Source of the DNA: Arabidopsis thaliana | Lineage: Eukaryota; Streptophyta; Magnoliopsida; Brassicales; Brassicaceae | Direction of reading: 5' to 3' | DNA length: 64,000 bases | Assembly (NCBI RefSeq): GCF_000001735.4 | Contig: NC_003076.8 | Span: forward strand, 23,563,835 to 23,627,834 | Shown: positions 25,238 through 37,410 of the stretch, piece by piece | Position numbering within the stretch: the first letter of the stretch is position 1 | How the letters are laid out: each line of letters starts with the position of its first letter | Notes under the pieces: model-generated | The model's database searches: none | What the model was told of the DNA's origin: nothing | The model's input: only the letters and a program-made list of their open reading frames with translations | Program-made: the position numbers and the translations under genes

Positions 25238-25788
25238 CAGATTTTGTCAACTTTAAATATCAAATAGAGTATAAAATCTCAATAAAATCAAAAAAAAATC
25301 TGAAATTTTCTTATAAAATTGTGTGTGATTATGGAAGATGAGTTCTCGCTTTCTACTATCATGAATACAATTGCTAAAATGAAAAATAATATGTATTTCA
25401 TGCTTAAAGCATGTGAAAGATATGAAGATTTTATTTCTAAAAACAATAATAATAATAATAAAGTTATGAAGATTATATTCATCATAGGTCTAATTAGGCC
25501 GTTAGTGGAGATGATTTTGTACATTTTGGAATTTGAGACATATGAAGTAAACCGTATAATACTTTACTTTATTGACCAACCACAACTAATATTGGTCGTT
25601 TTTATCGTTATTGCTATATTAGTCTAGTCGACCACTTTATGTGTGTTTTCACTTGAAAGAAAACTTGTATTGTATTATAACTCCCGCTATTTATTTCCAT
25701 AATTTATACTTCAACCGCATTGTGAAAAAGGTTATAAAACCAATTTTTAGAATTTTGCATCACAAGTCAGAAGCAATGAGAATTATAT

Positions 25789-26181
25789 TTGTTTTTGCCA
25801 ATCGTTACAACGGTGATGGTGAAAGTTGGAGCAGAGGAGTCTTCGTTTTGCATTTCAGGTGACATGAGTGTAAGACTTAACACTTTTCGAACTGAGACAG
25901 TCTTTGAACCCTTGTTAATCAGAGAGGCTATTCCCACTAGCCTTAGATCTCTCTCCCAACCTGAACCATTAACCAATCTCCAGCAAGTTGTATATTTAGC
26001 AAACCAACGGAAACCCTCTGAGCGTGTTGGAAGGTTTGACTTTGAGAAAGAGGACGGACGGTGGTGCAAATCGCCGGAGATTTTTTCAGAGATTGAATTG
26101 TGTGATTATTTTAAGCAATGTTTTATGTTCAGAGGTGGATGGAACATGGGTGAGCCCAAAACAGAACACACTCCTCTGTAA
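25789..26181. other. Orphan open stretch, possible gene fragment
   Basis: An open frame of 131 codons reads on + (with ATGs at 25807 and 25816 region), and a 100-codon frame reads on - over 25767-26069. Base composition here is clearly higher in GC and codon-like compared with its AT-rich surroundings. The + product includes VGRFDFEKEDGRWCKSPEIF, which looks protein-like, but I recognise no family. It may be a fragment of a host gene carried next to the repeat array; it has no visible promoter or splice structure. Confidence 0.3.
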
Positions 26182-26244
26182 TATTAACAACTGAAACTAT
26201 ACAAAAATGGAGAAGATTGGAACATGTAACCATGCATGATGTAC

Positions 26245-27135
26245 TCAGAGAGAGATAGAGAGTCCTTGAGTCAAATGTAACCATGTATTCTCGAAAGCCT
26301 TGATGATAACGTCATGATACTCGCTCGAATTCAATGAAAGATAACATGCTAGAAGATCTTCCAGATCTTTCTGTTCCCTCATCTTGTTCTCCATAATCAT
26401 CTCAACCATGGATTCTCTGAAATCTTTCTCAGGATCCACCGAAGACAGAACTATCGCAAAGCTCTTTACAACCCCCTTTTTCTTCGATACCTGGGACGTT
26501 CTTTCCTTTTTCTTCTTTCTCACGATCTTCGTGGGAATCTTTATCCCTGACGAATGAGCTTTCGGTTTCTTCAGTTTCTGCTGTGTCATCATCTCAAAGG
26601 GTGGTTCCTTTGCAGTCTCAGGACTCAAGTTTGGTGAAACTGAAGGATCTTCAGGCACATCATCAAGCTTCCTCACAGAGAGCTCGTCCTTAATGTCAAT
26701 TGATGAATGCGGTTCAGGATCATGTACAAAGTTTTGGTCAGAAGGAGATGATACACGATCTAAGAAGCTTCCAACGGCGGAATCGGAGATTGCATTTGCA
26801 GAGGATGATGACTTAGAGCGATGATTTAGAGAGGAAGAGGTAGAGAGCTTGAGCCTTGAGGAAGGCTTGTAAACGGTTTTACGTTTGATTTTTCTCTTGA
26901 AAGAAGAAGATTTGGGAGGTGAATTAGAAGCTTGAGGATGATGAGCAGTCGAAGAAAGACGTCGAAGAGGGTCCCGGAGCTTTCTTGAGGAAGAAGCATC
27001 AGCGGAGGAGAGATGTTTGGGAGAAGAAAGATGGTGTTTTCTGCTACTTCTGCTCATCCCTTTGAGCTTATAGAGCCATGAATGAGGCATCATGTCTGAA
27101 AATCTGAACTTGTGAGTCCCCATTTTCTGTTTCAT
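26245..27135 (-). CDS. OFP3: OVATE family protein OFP3
   Basis: A plant OVATE-family transcriptional repressor, which usually partners with TALE homeodomain proteins and affects organ shape. Single exon of 296 residues. The N-terminus has the family signature [20 protein letters not shown]. The middle is Ser/Lys-rich with a basic nuclear-localisation type segment ([11 protein letters not shown] and IVRKKKKER). The C-terminal OVATE domain (about residues 225-290) is intact: [23 protein letters not shown], the [13 protein letters not shown] block and FENTWLHL. Two starts are possible, 27135 and the in-frame ATG at 27123; relatives begin with MGxxKFR, so 27123 may be the true one. The number 3 is recalled from locus position. 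Confidence 0.92.
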   Translation of the reverse strand: MKQKMGTHKFRFSDMMPHSWLYKLKGMSRSSRKHHLSSPKHLSSADASSSRKLRDPLRRLSSTAHHPQASNSPPKSSSFKRKIKRKTVYKPSSRLKLSTSSSLNHRSKSSSSANAISDSAVGSFLDRVSSPSDQNFVHDPEPHSSIDIKDELSVRKLDDVPEDPSVSPNLSPETAKEPPFEMMTQQKLKKPKAHSSGIKIPTKIVRKKKKERTSQVSKKKGVVKSFAIVLSSVDPEKDFRESMVEMIMENKMREQKDLEDLLACYLSLNSSEYHDVIIKAFENTWLHLTQGLSISL

Positions 27136-29523
27136 CTCTCAAATATTTTATGAGCTCTGTCAAAAAGAAAGAAAGCAAAATGAAGTTAAAGATAAACTAA
27201 TGGGCTTAAATCTAATCTAGAGGGTGTCCATCCACTATCTTCTTTTCTTATGCTTTGTCCCTTTCACAAGAGATAAAGAGGTTAATCAAAGAACAAGGGT
27301 TTAATTGATTTGGCTCCTTGAAGCATTCAAAATCGATGAGTGGCTTCCATGTCAAGACTAATTCCAAAACCAACAAAGCATTTCTTTTGTAGTGGCCTAA
27401 TGGGTAATGGCAACCATTATAGGTCCCCCAAATCTCACATCTCTCCTTTTTTTCATAATCAAGAATTTTATAAAGAAACAAACAAACAGAGATTTATGAA
27501 ATTGATATACTTCACTTAGCAATTAATTGTGGTTGGATCGGGTAGTCATGGATCCCACAATTATGACGTGGACTCCACACTCTCTTTGATGAAAAGTTTC
27601 AATGAAAAGTTTGATAAATCTGAAGAATTTTTGTTAATTTTATATGAATCTTGAAAACAGGAACCATATCCATTTTCTAATTGATCTTATCGAGTAGTTT
27701 GGATCCTGAGTTTGAAGGTTTTCTTGAGAAATATGGGTATTAGACATTACAAAAGATTTTAGACAAAACAAAAAAAGACATTACAAAAGATCATATGTAA
27801 GCAGCATATTTACTATAGAGATTTATCCTCTCTTTTTTTTCTATCGCCTAACAATTATCATTTGTTTGCAGCAATAAAATAAAATAAAATTATCTGAACT
27901 CATTGCCAAAGCTAATGACTCAATAGAAAAAAAAGACAAAGATGCATGACATGATTTTGTTTCATTGTAAAGACTCACAAGCTATAATTTAAGTTGTCAT
28001 TTCATTTGTACGATATTTCTGTTTCTTTCAAACGACCGATTGATTTTTTTGGGAACGTCATGTTTATCTTACAAGGTGTCCAAAAAGGTAAATATATTAC
28101 TATTTTCTGTTTTTCGAATTTGCATTTCTAATTTTAAAATTGTAACTTTTATCTCAAGTTTATCTATAATGATAAGTTATCTAAAATATTGAATTTAACT
28201 GAAAAATATCCTGTTGGAATTTGATCGAAGTTTTTTCTTTTTGCTGTGTATATAATTAAACTGTTGACCTACACTAATACATCTTCTCACATACAGCTAA
28301 AAATATCAAAGAAATTAATTTTGAAAAAAGTTTTTCTTTTCTTTTTTCAATTTAAATATCATATAAAATACATTCAAAAGAAATCTGAAAGAATTAGAAA
28401 AATTTGTACAAAAACTCTTCCGACTTATGGAATGAGTGTTGTTCATTCTCGCTAACTACTATCATGATACGATTGGACAAAATAAAAATAAAGTTCATAC
28501 TAAGACATAGCTCATTATCTTACTCATTTGAACGTTAATTCACTCCTTTTTAAGATGATTAAAAATAGACTTCATTTCTGATATGCGATGCTAAGCAGAA
28601 ATTGAGGGTAAAGAAAGCTAAAATGATAAGTTTTTTTAAAACATTTTGTACAATTTATGACCTCATGATTTTTATTGACAATTAATCCATTTCTTGGTCT
28701 ATTTATGCAGCAAATTGATGGTGATAGTAATGGAACACCTGAGTTTTGAAAGGTAAATAATTTGTTCAAGGCAGTTCTGATTATTGTTACTCTTTGTTTA
28801 CACTAATTAGTTTCGTCTTCAATTCTCAAAACTCTCACGACTCTTAACAAATAGATTATAAATGAGTTTCTTAACATCCATCATCTTTTTCCTTTATATT
28901 GAAACTAGGATAGCTGCAATTGAAACAGAAATTGAAAAAAGCAAGCAAAGACACCAAGCAGGTATACAGTGTGACGAAAAGCTACAATTTTCTTGGAAGG
29001 ATAAACCTCATTTGTTTTTGACTATAAGCAAGTGGTCTGTAAGAATCTAATATCATTTTTATGAGTTGAAATTTGATCTATTTGAATTAGTTTTCAAATT
29101 TGATCTATTTAAATTACTTTTCATTTTTATTTTTTGAACTAAAAATTTCCTAAACCGGAATAAGTGTTTGTGGTTCGTCTGCTATTACAAAAGATTGAAG
29201 CCAATCCAATACATATGAAAGGTGAAAAGACAAACGTGCCCTCCTCTTCATCCACCCTAATTCTCTCGCCGCCTCTCATTTTTTTCTTTTCACGTTTTTT
29301 TGTTGTTGTGAGCTTCTTGTTGGGTTTAAGACTGTTTTCGTCAGCAACTAAACCCTGGTATCCATTTCTTCCAATTATCCAAGCTTCCCCTCAAAGGTTT
29401 CACTTTTTCGCCATTGCTTCAACCAAATTTATTCGTGTTAAACGGAATCGATGCTGTTGTGTGGTGATTTAAGTTGGTAGAGTTCTACAGTTGTTTCTTC
29501 TGTTTCAGCACGATTATCACAGA
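27136..29523. other. Intergenic region OFP3 / EngB GTPase
   Basis: Mostly AT-rich (27480-28560) without a credible gene. Around 28590-28961 there are short exon-like pieces bounded by splice signals (separate entry). The region 29230-29523 is the pyrimidine-rich leader of the EngB gene, with a likely 5' UTR intron ending at TTTCAG (29509), 15 bp before the start codon. Confidence 0.45.
28711..28961 (+). pseudogene. Exon-like debris of an unidentified gene
   Basis: Two pieces look like old exons: 28711-28752 (after TTTATGCAG and before GTAAAT) and 28909-28961 (after GAAACTAG and before GTATAC). The first reads QIDGDSNGTPEF and then hits a stop caused by a run of four Ts; with three Ts the frame would run on into the second piece, IAAIETEIEKSKQRHQA, a coiled-coil-like helix. 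A further fragment, DAKQKLRVKKAK, reads near 28587-28622. The parent gene was not recognised. It could also be coincidence. Confidence 0.3.
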
Positions 29524-31811
29524 ATGTCTTTAGATACTTCTTTAGGTCTTAAGCTCAAGAAAAGGCTGAAGCTTTCATCGTTTAGCTCCAATTCTTCTTA
29601 TAAAGGAAAGAGTAGATCCATTACTCAACGCAGTGATGATGACACTAACTCTCGGAAGACTACGGTTTCGTCTATGAAGAAGAAGAGGGTCTACCCCAAT
29701 AAGGCTAAGCATAATAACCATGTGAATGAAATCCCTCGCACGATGTGGGTTGCTTCAAAGAGAAACCAAGGGTCTACTTCTAGTTTTAAGACCGCTAATG
29801 ATGCTGCAACTAGTGTGTTTAAAACAAAGTCACGGAGTGGGGTTGATGTTACTCGAAAGAGCTACAGGAAGAGAGATGAATTGGATAGTAATGTAGATGT
29901 GAGTCCCAGGGAAAGTTCTGATGTGCCGTCTTTTAAGGCTAGAAAACAGGTGTTTTCAGAGAAGAGAGTTGTGGGAGATGGTTCAGATGTTCAGGAGGAT
30001 AAACCAAGGAAGAGAAAGAGGATACGACTTGATCCTTATGATACCTCAAATAAAAGAATTGTTGATGATGTCCTTCTTGATGGTTAGTTCTTTGTGTTGT
30101 GAAACTGTTTTACTTGCTACATCTCATTGCTGCTTTACTAATTTGCTGTTTCTTTTCCTTTTTTCAGATGGCCTTAGAGTAAAGAACATAAAAGATGCAG
30201 TTAAAAGTGTAGAAATGTCGAAAAATGCACAGTTTCGTGCAATTCAGCCTAGTCATTCGATCCTCTCCTATGTGGAAGAAAATGTAATTTATATGACTAT
30301 CTCTCTTATGGTGTCTTACGTGATATTTTCATTAGATGGCTGATAACATACATTTTACGACAGCTGTTGGGGCGTAGACGTTTAATTGAGCTAAAGAGGG
30401 CCGGCTATAACACAGAGCTTCCTGCTCCATTAGATAATATTCCTCAGTCAACCAGCACAGAGAGAGAACGTATAGAAGAAAGTGTATGTTCTTATTCTTC
30501 ATTCCTTTTCTCTAATACCTCAAGATAATAAGCCTTCTCTGCTAGACTATTGAGCTAATGTTGCAATTGCCCATTTGCAGGTATTTAGGAATAAATTGGA
30601 ATTCTTTGCTGCTGCAAATGTTTCATCTTCATTTCCACCTCCTGATGTACCTGAGATTGCATTTGCAGGTACTGCGTTCAATATGTTGTTCCCACCAGGA
30701 TTATAGAAATATCAACAAAAAAAAACTTTTTCTGAGTTTTAGAATATGCATGTTAAACTACTTTAATAACACTAAACTATATTAAAAAGTTGGGATATTT
30801 GGTGTCTTAACTCTGATCAGGAAGGTCAAATGTTGGCAAATCGTCTCTGCTAAATGCTCTTACCAGACAGTGGGGTGTTGTAAGAACATCTGACAAACCA
30901 GGACTGACCCAGGTATTCCCCTGTCTGAGAACTACTTGCTTGTATGGCGTACATGTTTTTGTAATAACAAAGGGTTTATGAAGTGCAGACCATCAATTTC
31001 TTTGGTCTTGGTCCGAAGGTTCGCCTTGTTGATTTGCCAGGCTACGGCTTTGCCTTTGCAAAAGATGAAGTTAAGGAAGCATGGGAAGATCTTGTGAGCA
31101 TCTACCCCTGGCTAGAGAATGATTATGTCTAAATTGCTTGCCCAGTTTCGTGTATTACTAAACAGGTTAATGTTCCCCATCTGTTTAACTTTGATCAATG
31201 CAGGTAAAGGAATATGTCTCGACAAGAACCAGTCTTAAACGGGTATGCCTCCTTGTTGACACCAAATGGGGTATGAAGCCAAGAGACCAGGAACTGATTA
31301 ATCTGATGGAGAGGTAAAATAATTGATACTGCTCTTAATTTTTTTTTAGGTCATGTAATGAAGTTTCCTTAAAGCCGTAAACTGAATTGCAGATCGAATA
31401 CAAAGTATCAGATAGTCTTAACCAAGACGGATGTGGTTTTCCCAATTGATGTGGCACGTCGAGCAATGCAAATCGAAGAGGTCTTACTCATTATACTCTA
31501 AATGAATATAGTGAAGGCAATGTATAAAAATAATATGTTGGTCATGTTCTTACTAATGTCAACAATTATTTTTCTTTAAAAAATGCAGAAGTTGAAGGCA
31601 AACAGATCAATTGTCCAGCCTCTGGTATGTATGAATATGATTCACCTAGTTTGTTGTTTACTTCCCTCTGTGGCTGCAGTAAAAGATGAAACCTAAGAAG
31701 CAAGTGGTTAACGTTAAATGATTGCAGATGATGGTGAGCTCAAGATCAGGAGCAGGTATAGGAAGTTTAAGAACTGCCCTTGCTAAAATTGCTAGGTTTG
31801 CAAAGTTTTAG
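29524..31811 (+). CDS. EngB/YihA-type GTPase with long N-terminal extension (AT5G58370-like)
   Basis: A TRAFAC-class GTPase of the EngB family, whose bacterial members assist large-subunit ribosome assembly. Ten exons: 29524-30082, 30168-30283, 30364-30483, 30581-30668, 30821-30912, 30989-31093, 31204-31313, 31393-31480, 31589-31624, 31728-31811, giving 465 residues. The first ~250 residues are a basic, Ser/Lys-rich extension with repeated KKR/RKRKR patches that would suit nuclear or nucleolar targeting or RNA binding. The G domain has G1 [10 protein letters not shown] at the 30668/30821 junction, G2 Thr in KPGLTQ, G3 DLPGYGFA, G4 TKTD and a G5-like region. The C-terminus ends ARFAKF. Organellar versus nucleolar location is not settled by sequence. 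The start ATG follows a CACAGA context. Confidence 0.9.
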
Positions 31812-32534
31812 GTTCTCAAAGCAATCCTCAAAACCAAGGTCAGGATTGTCTCTTACCCCTTTCCATAGTATGTAATAATGATCAATCAAGATTCAGATTC
31901 TTATAAAGAATTATTTGGCTCGTCTTTTCTTTATGGCAAAATAAAGGATAAGGAAGAAGTCAAAATGTTGAGATAAAGAAGAATGGTGTGACGATGATGA
32001 TCCGACTAAGTTAGTGAAAACTGTCAACAATCACTTATGTTTTTGTTTGTTTATTATCTTTTTATTTGTCAAAGCCATCACTTGAGCAAATGAGCATAAA
32101 ATGTTTTTCTCACGTTCTGACAGATTAGGTTTGCCCAAACCACTAACTTTTTTATTTTTTATTTTAGTCAACAAAAAATTATAGTAGGCCAAATTATTCT
32201 GTCAGAATATAATTTGTTAACCAGAAAGAAAGAAAAAAAAAAGTGAACTTCAAATATAAAATAGGACATATAAGGTTATTAGGTATATGAAATTGAAAAT
32301 TCGAGGTGACTTTAGGGAATGGCCTACCTAATTTGACACTTCTTCAACAACTCCACCCTTTGAATTTTTCTCTTCTTTACCTTTTTTTTTTTTTTTTTTT
32401 TTTTGTTATTTACCCTTTTTTTTCCCTCCTCATCTCTCTCTCTTCTTCTTCATCAGCTCCTCTATCTCTCTCTTTCCTGATTGTCTTCATCAAAAACTGG
32501 AAAAAGCAAATCAAGAAAAGAGAAGAAGAAGCAG
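31812..32534. other. Intergenic: EngB 3' UTR and promoter of the next gene
   Basis: No credible gene. A 23-nt T homopolymer (32382-32404) and a CT-rich stretch (32425-32470) lie just upstream of the short gene at 32535. Confidence 0.6.
32382..32404 (+). repeat. T23 homopolymer
   Basis: An uninterrupted run of T in the promoter/leader of the short gene at 32535. Length is likely to vary between copies and assemblies. Confidence 0.95.
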
Positions 32535-32871
32535 ATGTGTCCGTTAAGGCTTATCCTCATATTCCTTTCAGCGACTCTCGCTGGCTTCTTCGTCCTCCAG
32601 AAGCTCAACTCTACCTCTGACGATCCTCTCGATGATTCCTTCACCGACGCTGAACACGCCGACGACGATTCAGTCTCTGGATTCTCCAAGGTTTCTTCTT
32701 TTTCCTCCGATCTTCATTCTCTCTCTGTAATTTGGGGATTAATGGGTTTTTCTGATTTTATGGGCTCAGGTGGGAATGGCAATGAAGTCTGGATTTTGGA
32801 CATGCGTTGACATGGCAAGTGGTCGCTATCTCTGGAACAATCTCTGTTCAAATGCCAAACGCTCTTCTTGA
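32535..32871 (+). CDS. Short single-pass membrane protein ('methyltransferase-related')
   Basis: Two exons, 32535-32690 and 32770-32871, encode 85 residues. A signal-anchor helix (CPLRLILIFLSATLAGFFVL) begins at residue 2, followed by an acidic linker rich in Asp/Ser and the conserved C-terminal block KSGFWTCVDMASGRYLW with two Cys. This family is annotated as 'methyltransferase-related' in plants, but there is no methyltransferase fold or SAM motif here and it is far too short for one. A Golgi or ER lumenal tail is plausible from topology. The start was chosen because it puts the hydrophobic helix at the N-terminus; an upstream in-frame ATG at 32481 would add 18 basic residues. Confidence 0.8.
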
Positions 32872-33257
32872 GTTTTGTTACTCTCTATCTGTCTCTCTAT
32901 TGTCTGTAACTGTTTAATTGAACTGCAATCGACGGCACCAAATTTACATATTGTCTCTGTACTATATACTATAGATCTTGTCTTCACTACTAAATCTCAA
33001 TAAAGTCGAAGCCTTTATCCCAGTTTCAAAGAGAGTGGAGGATATGGCTTAGATTCTTGTTCTTCCTGTAATGCTGTAGAGTAAGCAATTGAAGTTCTCA
33101 ATTCAAAAGTCTTGCCATTGAGAATTTCTTTAAACGACTTCTTTATATTATGATGGATTCCTTTTTTCCACAAATTAAAAATGTAAGAAACTCATATACG
33201 ATTAACATCAGTGATTCAGTGTTAAGCAAAATTCCAAAAACTTGACAAGAACAAATT
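32872..33257. other. Convergent 3' region
   Basis: This holds the 3' UTRs of the short membrane-protein gene (+) and CIPK10 (-). An AATAAA-type signal (tcaataaagtc, about 32998) is visible. No further features were seen. Confidence 0.55.
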
Positions 33258-34697
33258 TCAAAACTTCAATGGTTCTTCCTGTTCTTGTTGTTCTTGTTGT
33301 TGTTGTTGTTGGTATTCTGTCTCTTGCTGTGAAGTAAGCTCATCTTTCTCACCCTGCCAAACCCATACAATATCTGACAGAGCAGGTCTAAGATCCTCTG
33401 CTACTAATTTCTGATACTCGAGAGTATCTCCATTTGATTTCTTCACTTCCACTAAATGAAAGTTTGGCGTCACTTGAAATATTTCTGCATCCATCGACAG
33501 AATCCCTTTTCTTCCTTCTTTTAATCGTTCCAATTTGAACAAACCTGCTTCTCGCTTTCTTATGCTCAGTTTCAATCGCTGTGCTACTTCCTCCAGCTTA
33601 GATATGATCACTGAAGCAGGTTTCTGTGATGTGAATCTAGATTCTCTCTTGTTATCATCTCCAAACAGTCCTGCCAGATCAAACCCAGCAGACAAGGCAA
33701 TTAAATCAAAAGCGTTCAAATTTGTAGGTTCGTCTGTATGGTTTTCCTCCGTGACCCTGTCTCCGTTTTCACTTGGACCTGCTCCATTCTCACTTGGACC
33801 TGCTCCGTTCTCATTTGTACCTGCAGTACCAGCTTCCACAGAGTTTATCTCTTTGACTCGTTTCTCCATCTTTTTCTGTTTCATATGTAAACCTTTTCTG
33901 AACCAAGAACTCTCCCTGATTCTTGCGATGGTGATTCTAGTTTCAGGGTTAGGGTCTAGCATCTTACACAACAGCCTCCGTACTTCTGGAGCAAACCAGC
34001 TTGGTGCCTTAAAATCTGCTTTTCCTATCTTCCTGTACATCTCCATCAGATTGGAGTCATGGAAAGGTAGATAGCCTGCCAATAGGACAAACAAAACCAC
34101 ACCACAAGACCAAATATCTGCTTTTGTGCCATCATAGCCTTTTCGATTGATCACTTCTGGAGCAACATATGCAGGTGTACCACAAGTAGTGTGGAGGAGG
34201 CCATCTTGTCTCTTGCAGTCAGCAAGGGCGCTTAACCCGAAATCAGATACCTTGAGATTCTCATTATCATCTAGCAATAGGTTCTCCGGCTTTATGTCAC
34301 GATGATACACCTCTCGGCTGTGGCAAAAATCAACTGCGTTGATAAGCTGATAAAAGTATTTCCAAGCAACATCATCTCTCAATTTCCCTTTGGCAACCTT
34401 GTTGAAAAGCTCTCCACCTTTACAATACTCCATAACAAAGTAGATCCTCGTTTTTGTTGCCATGACCTCATATAGCTCCACAACGTTAGGGTGTCTAGCA
34501 ATCCTCATAACAGAGATCTCTCTCTTGATCTGTTCGATAAGCCCAACTTTCATAACCTTTTCCTTATCGATCATCTTGATAGCAACACTCTGGTTAGTAA
34601 GAATACTCCTTCCATAATACACCTTGGCAAAAGTACCTTGACCCAATAACCTCCCAACATCATATTTATCAGTCAAAACACTTGGCTTATTTTCCAT
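33258..34697 (-). CDS. CIPK10: CIPK10, CBL-interacting (SnRK3) protein kinase
   Basis: A calcium-signalling Ser/Thr kinase activated by CBL calcium sensors; also called SnRK3.8. Single exon of 479 residues, as in the intronless CIPK clade. The kinase domain covers about residues 12-266: glycine loop [11 protein letters not shown], Lys41 (VAIK), Asp134 in HRDIKPEN, Asp152 in SDFG, and an APE-type activation segment ending. The regulatory C-terminus has the NAF/FISL motif [19 protein letters not shown] near residue 335, followed by the PPI region that binds PP2C phosphatases. Odd points: a linker with tandem GAGPSEN units (coded near 33774-33818) and a Gln-rich tail coded by CAA repeats near 33285-33312. 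The gene number is recalled (AT5G58380). Confidence 0.95.
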   Translation of the reverse strand: MENKPSVLTDKYDVGRLLGQGTFAKVYYGRSILTNQSVAIKMIDKEKVMKVGLIEQIKREISVMRIARHPNVVELYEVMATKTRIYFVMEYCKGGELFNKVAKGKLRDDVAWKYFYQLINAVDFCHSREVYHRDIKPENLLLDDNENLKVSDFGLSALADCKRQDGLLHTTCGTPAYVAPEVINRKGYDGTKADIWSCGVVLFVLLAGYLPFHDSNLMEMYRKIGKADFKAPSWFAPEVRRLLCKMLDPNPETRITIARIRESSWFRKGLHMKQKKMEKRVKEINSVEAGTAGTNENGAGPSENGAGPSENGDRVTEENHTDEPTNLNAFDLIALSAGFDLAGLFGDDNKRESRFTSQKPASVIISKLEEVAQRLKLSIRKREAGLFKLERLKEGRKGILSMDAEIFQVTPNFHLVEVKKSNGDTLEYQKLVAEDLRPALSDIVWVWQGEKDELTSQQETEYQQQQQQEQQEQEEPLKF

Positions 34698-35920
34698 CTA
34701 ATCTACAAACTTATAACAGGCTCCAAAAAAAAAAAAACTACTTGATCCAGAGATAGCTCAGAGTTGGAGGTAGCTCATGAGTCATAACCTCATGAGCTCG
34801 TGCAGCTAATCCCCTAGTGATAGGAGGACACATCCTCCACCATTTCTGAGTTTCTATGCCGAATATGAATAAACCTCTTAGAAACTTGGTAGAATTGAGC
34901 CTGTCAAGTAAAAAAAAAAACAAAGCAATGAGATCTACTTCCAACAACAATCAGTGTATCGATCAAATCTAAACTCAATTATATGTATCGATCACGAGTC
35001 AAAACGCAATCATCAATCAAAACACACACACAAATTCTCAAACCACTAAAGCCCTAAACCAGAACCGATCATTCAGGTTATATAATTCTCCCCCATTACC
35101 GCATTACCTCTATATTAAAGAGAAAAAGCATAGATCGGCAATCAGAGAACCCTAAATTTCAACATGTAATCAACAATTCGCAAGGAGAAAACAAAACATA
35201 TATGATCAAGACAATCACCGGTGAGGAAAGAGGATTCTGGGAATGAATCCGAGATCTAGTAGAAAGACGTGTAGATCTCTCTATCCGCCCCTAAAGGCCC
35301 CTTCTCTTCCTTATTTCTTTCTGGGTTTACCAACAAAAATGGAGGAGAAGACGGAAGAAGAAGAAGAAGAAGAGATGAAAACGAAGTTAAACGTCATTGG
35401 CGGTCCACGCACATCAAAAATAAAAATAATTTTTTAATTGAGGCAGAAGAGCAGAGGCCACTTGTTCCTCTGTGTCCTTGTCTACCTTATGACTTTTTAC
35501 ACTTGTCCTCTCATTCGCCTATTCACTTTTCATCCGACGGCTCACATTTTGCCATCATATATTTTTATGATAGTTTGCTCACCATTTTTTTTTTTAATGA
35601 TATTTTATCTACTAATATTTGAAAAATCGTAGCATAGAGTTTATAACAAATCATCTACTCAACTAAATTTAAAAGTTTTATTTCTTTCAATCAGCCAAAG
35701 TAAGAAGAGAAAAAAAAAAAAAAAAAAATAAGAAGAGAATATAGACAGTAATTTATAATGGAAAACTGCATAGTCACAAACTTTTACGTGTTTATTGTTT
35801 TTTATATAATGAAGATGTATTTTAACAGTTGACGAAGAAGGGGAATGCACATGAAAAAACAGTTGACGAAGAGGTGATTATTGAGCTCAATGGGCTTGGG
35901 ATAATATAAAAGAGAATCAT
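34698..35920. other. CIPK10 5' region and PER67 3' flank
   Basis: 34698 to about 35260 holds the CIPK10 leader (minus strand), probably with a 5' UTR intron. The rest is AT-rich with A/T homopolymers (35709-35728). 35845-35920 is the peroxidase 3' flank, whose GAATGCACATGAAAAAACAG block resembles sequence beside PER68 (see findings). Confidence 0.45.

Positions 35921-37410
<1,490 letters not shown>

Larger units (their letters stand above)
23848..26244. other. Intergenic region WNK4 / OFP3, repeat-rich
   Basis: From left to right: WNK4 3' UTR; copy B of the WNK4-flanking direct repeat (24010-24190); an AT-rich array with internal palindromes (24600-25140); a cluster of GGCGGGAAA-type motifs (25151-25237); an AT-rich stretch with an open frame of about 98 codons from 25331 to 25627 that looks like chance or decayed sequence (Asn run, no motif); and an orphan open stretch at 25789-26181. 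OFP3 ends at 26245, so its 3' UTR overlaps the right edge. Confidence 0.6.

Noticed and set aside
25331..25627. Open frame of about 98 codons between the motif cluster and the orphan stretch
   Set aside because: Asn run and Ile/Leu bias follow from AT-rich DNA; no homology recognised and no promoter. Kept only as intergenic text.
33535..34074. 179-codon open frame on + inside CIPK10
   Set aside because: It lies wholly antisense to a well-conserved kinase exon. Open antisense frames over Lys/Glu-rich coding DNA are expected by chance, and the product has no domain.
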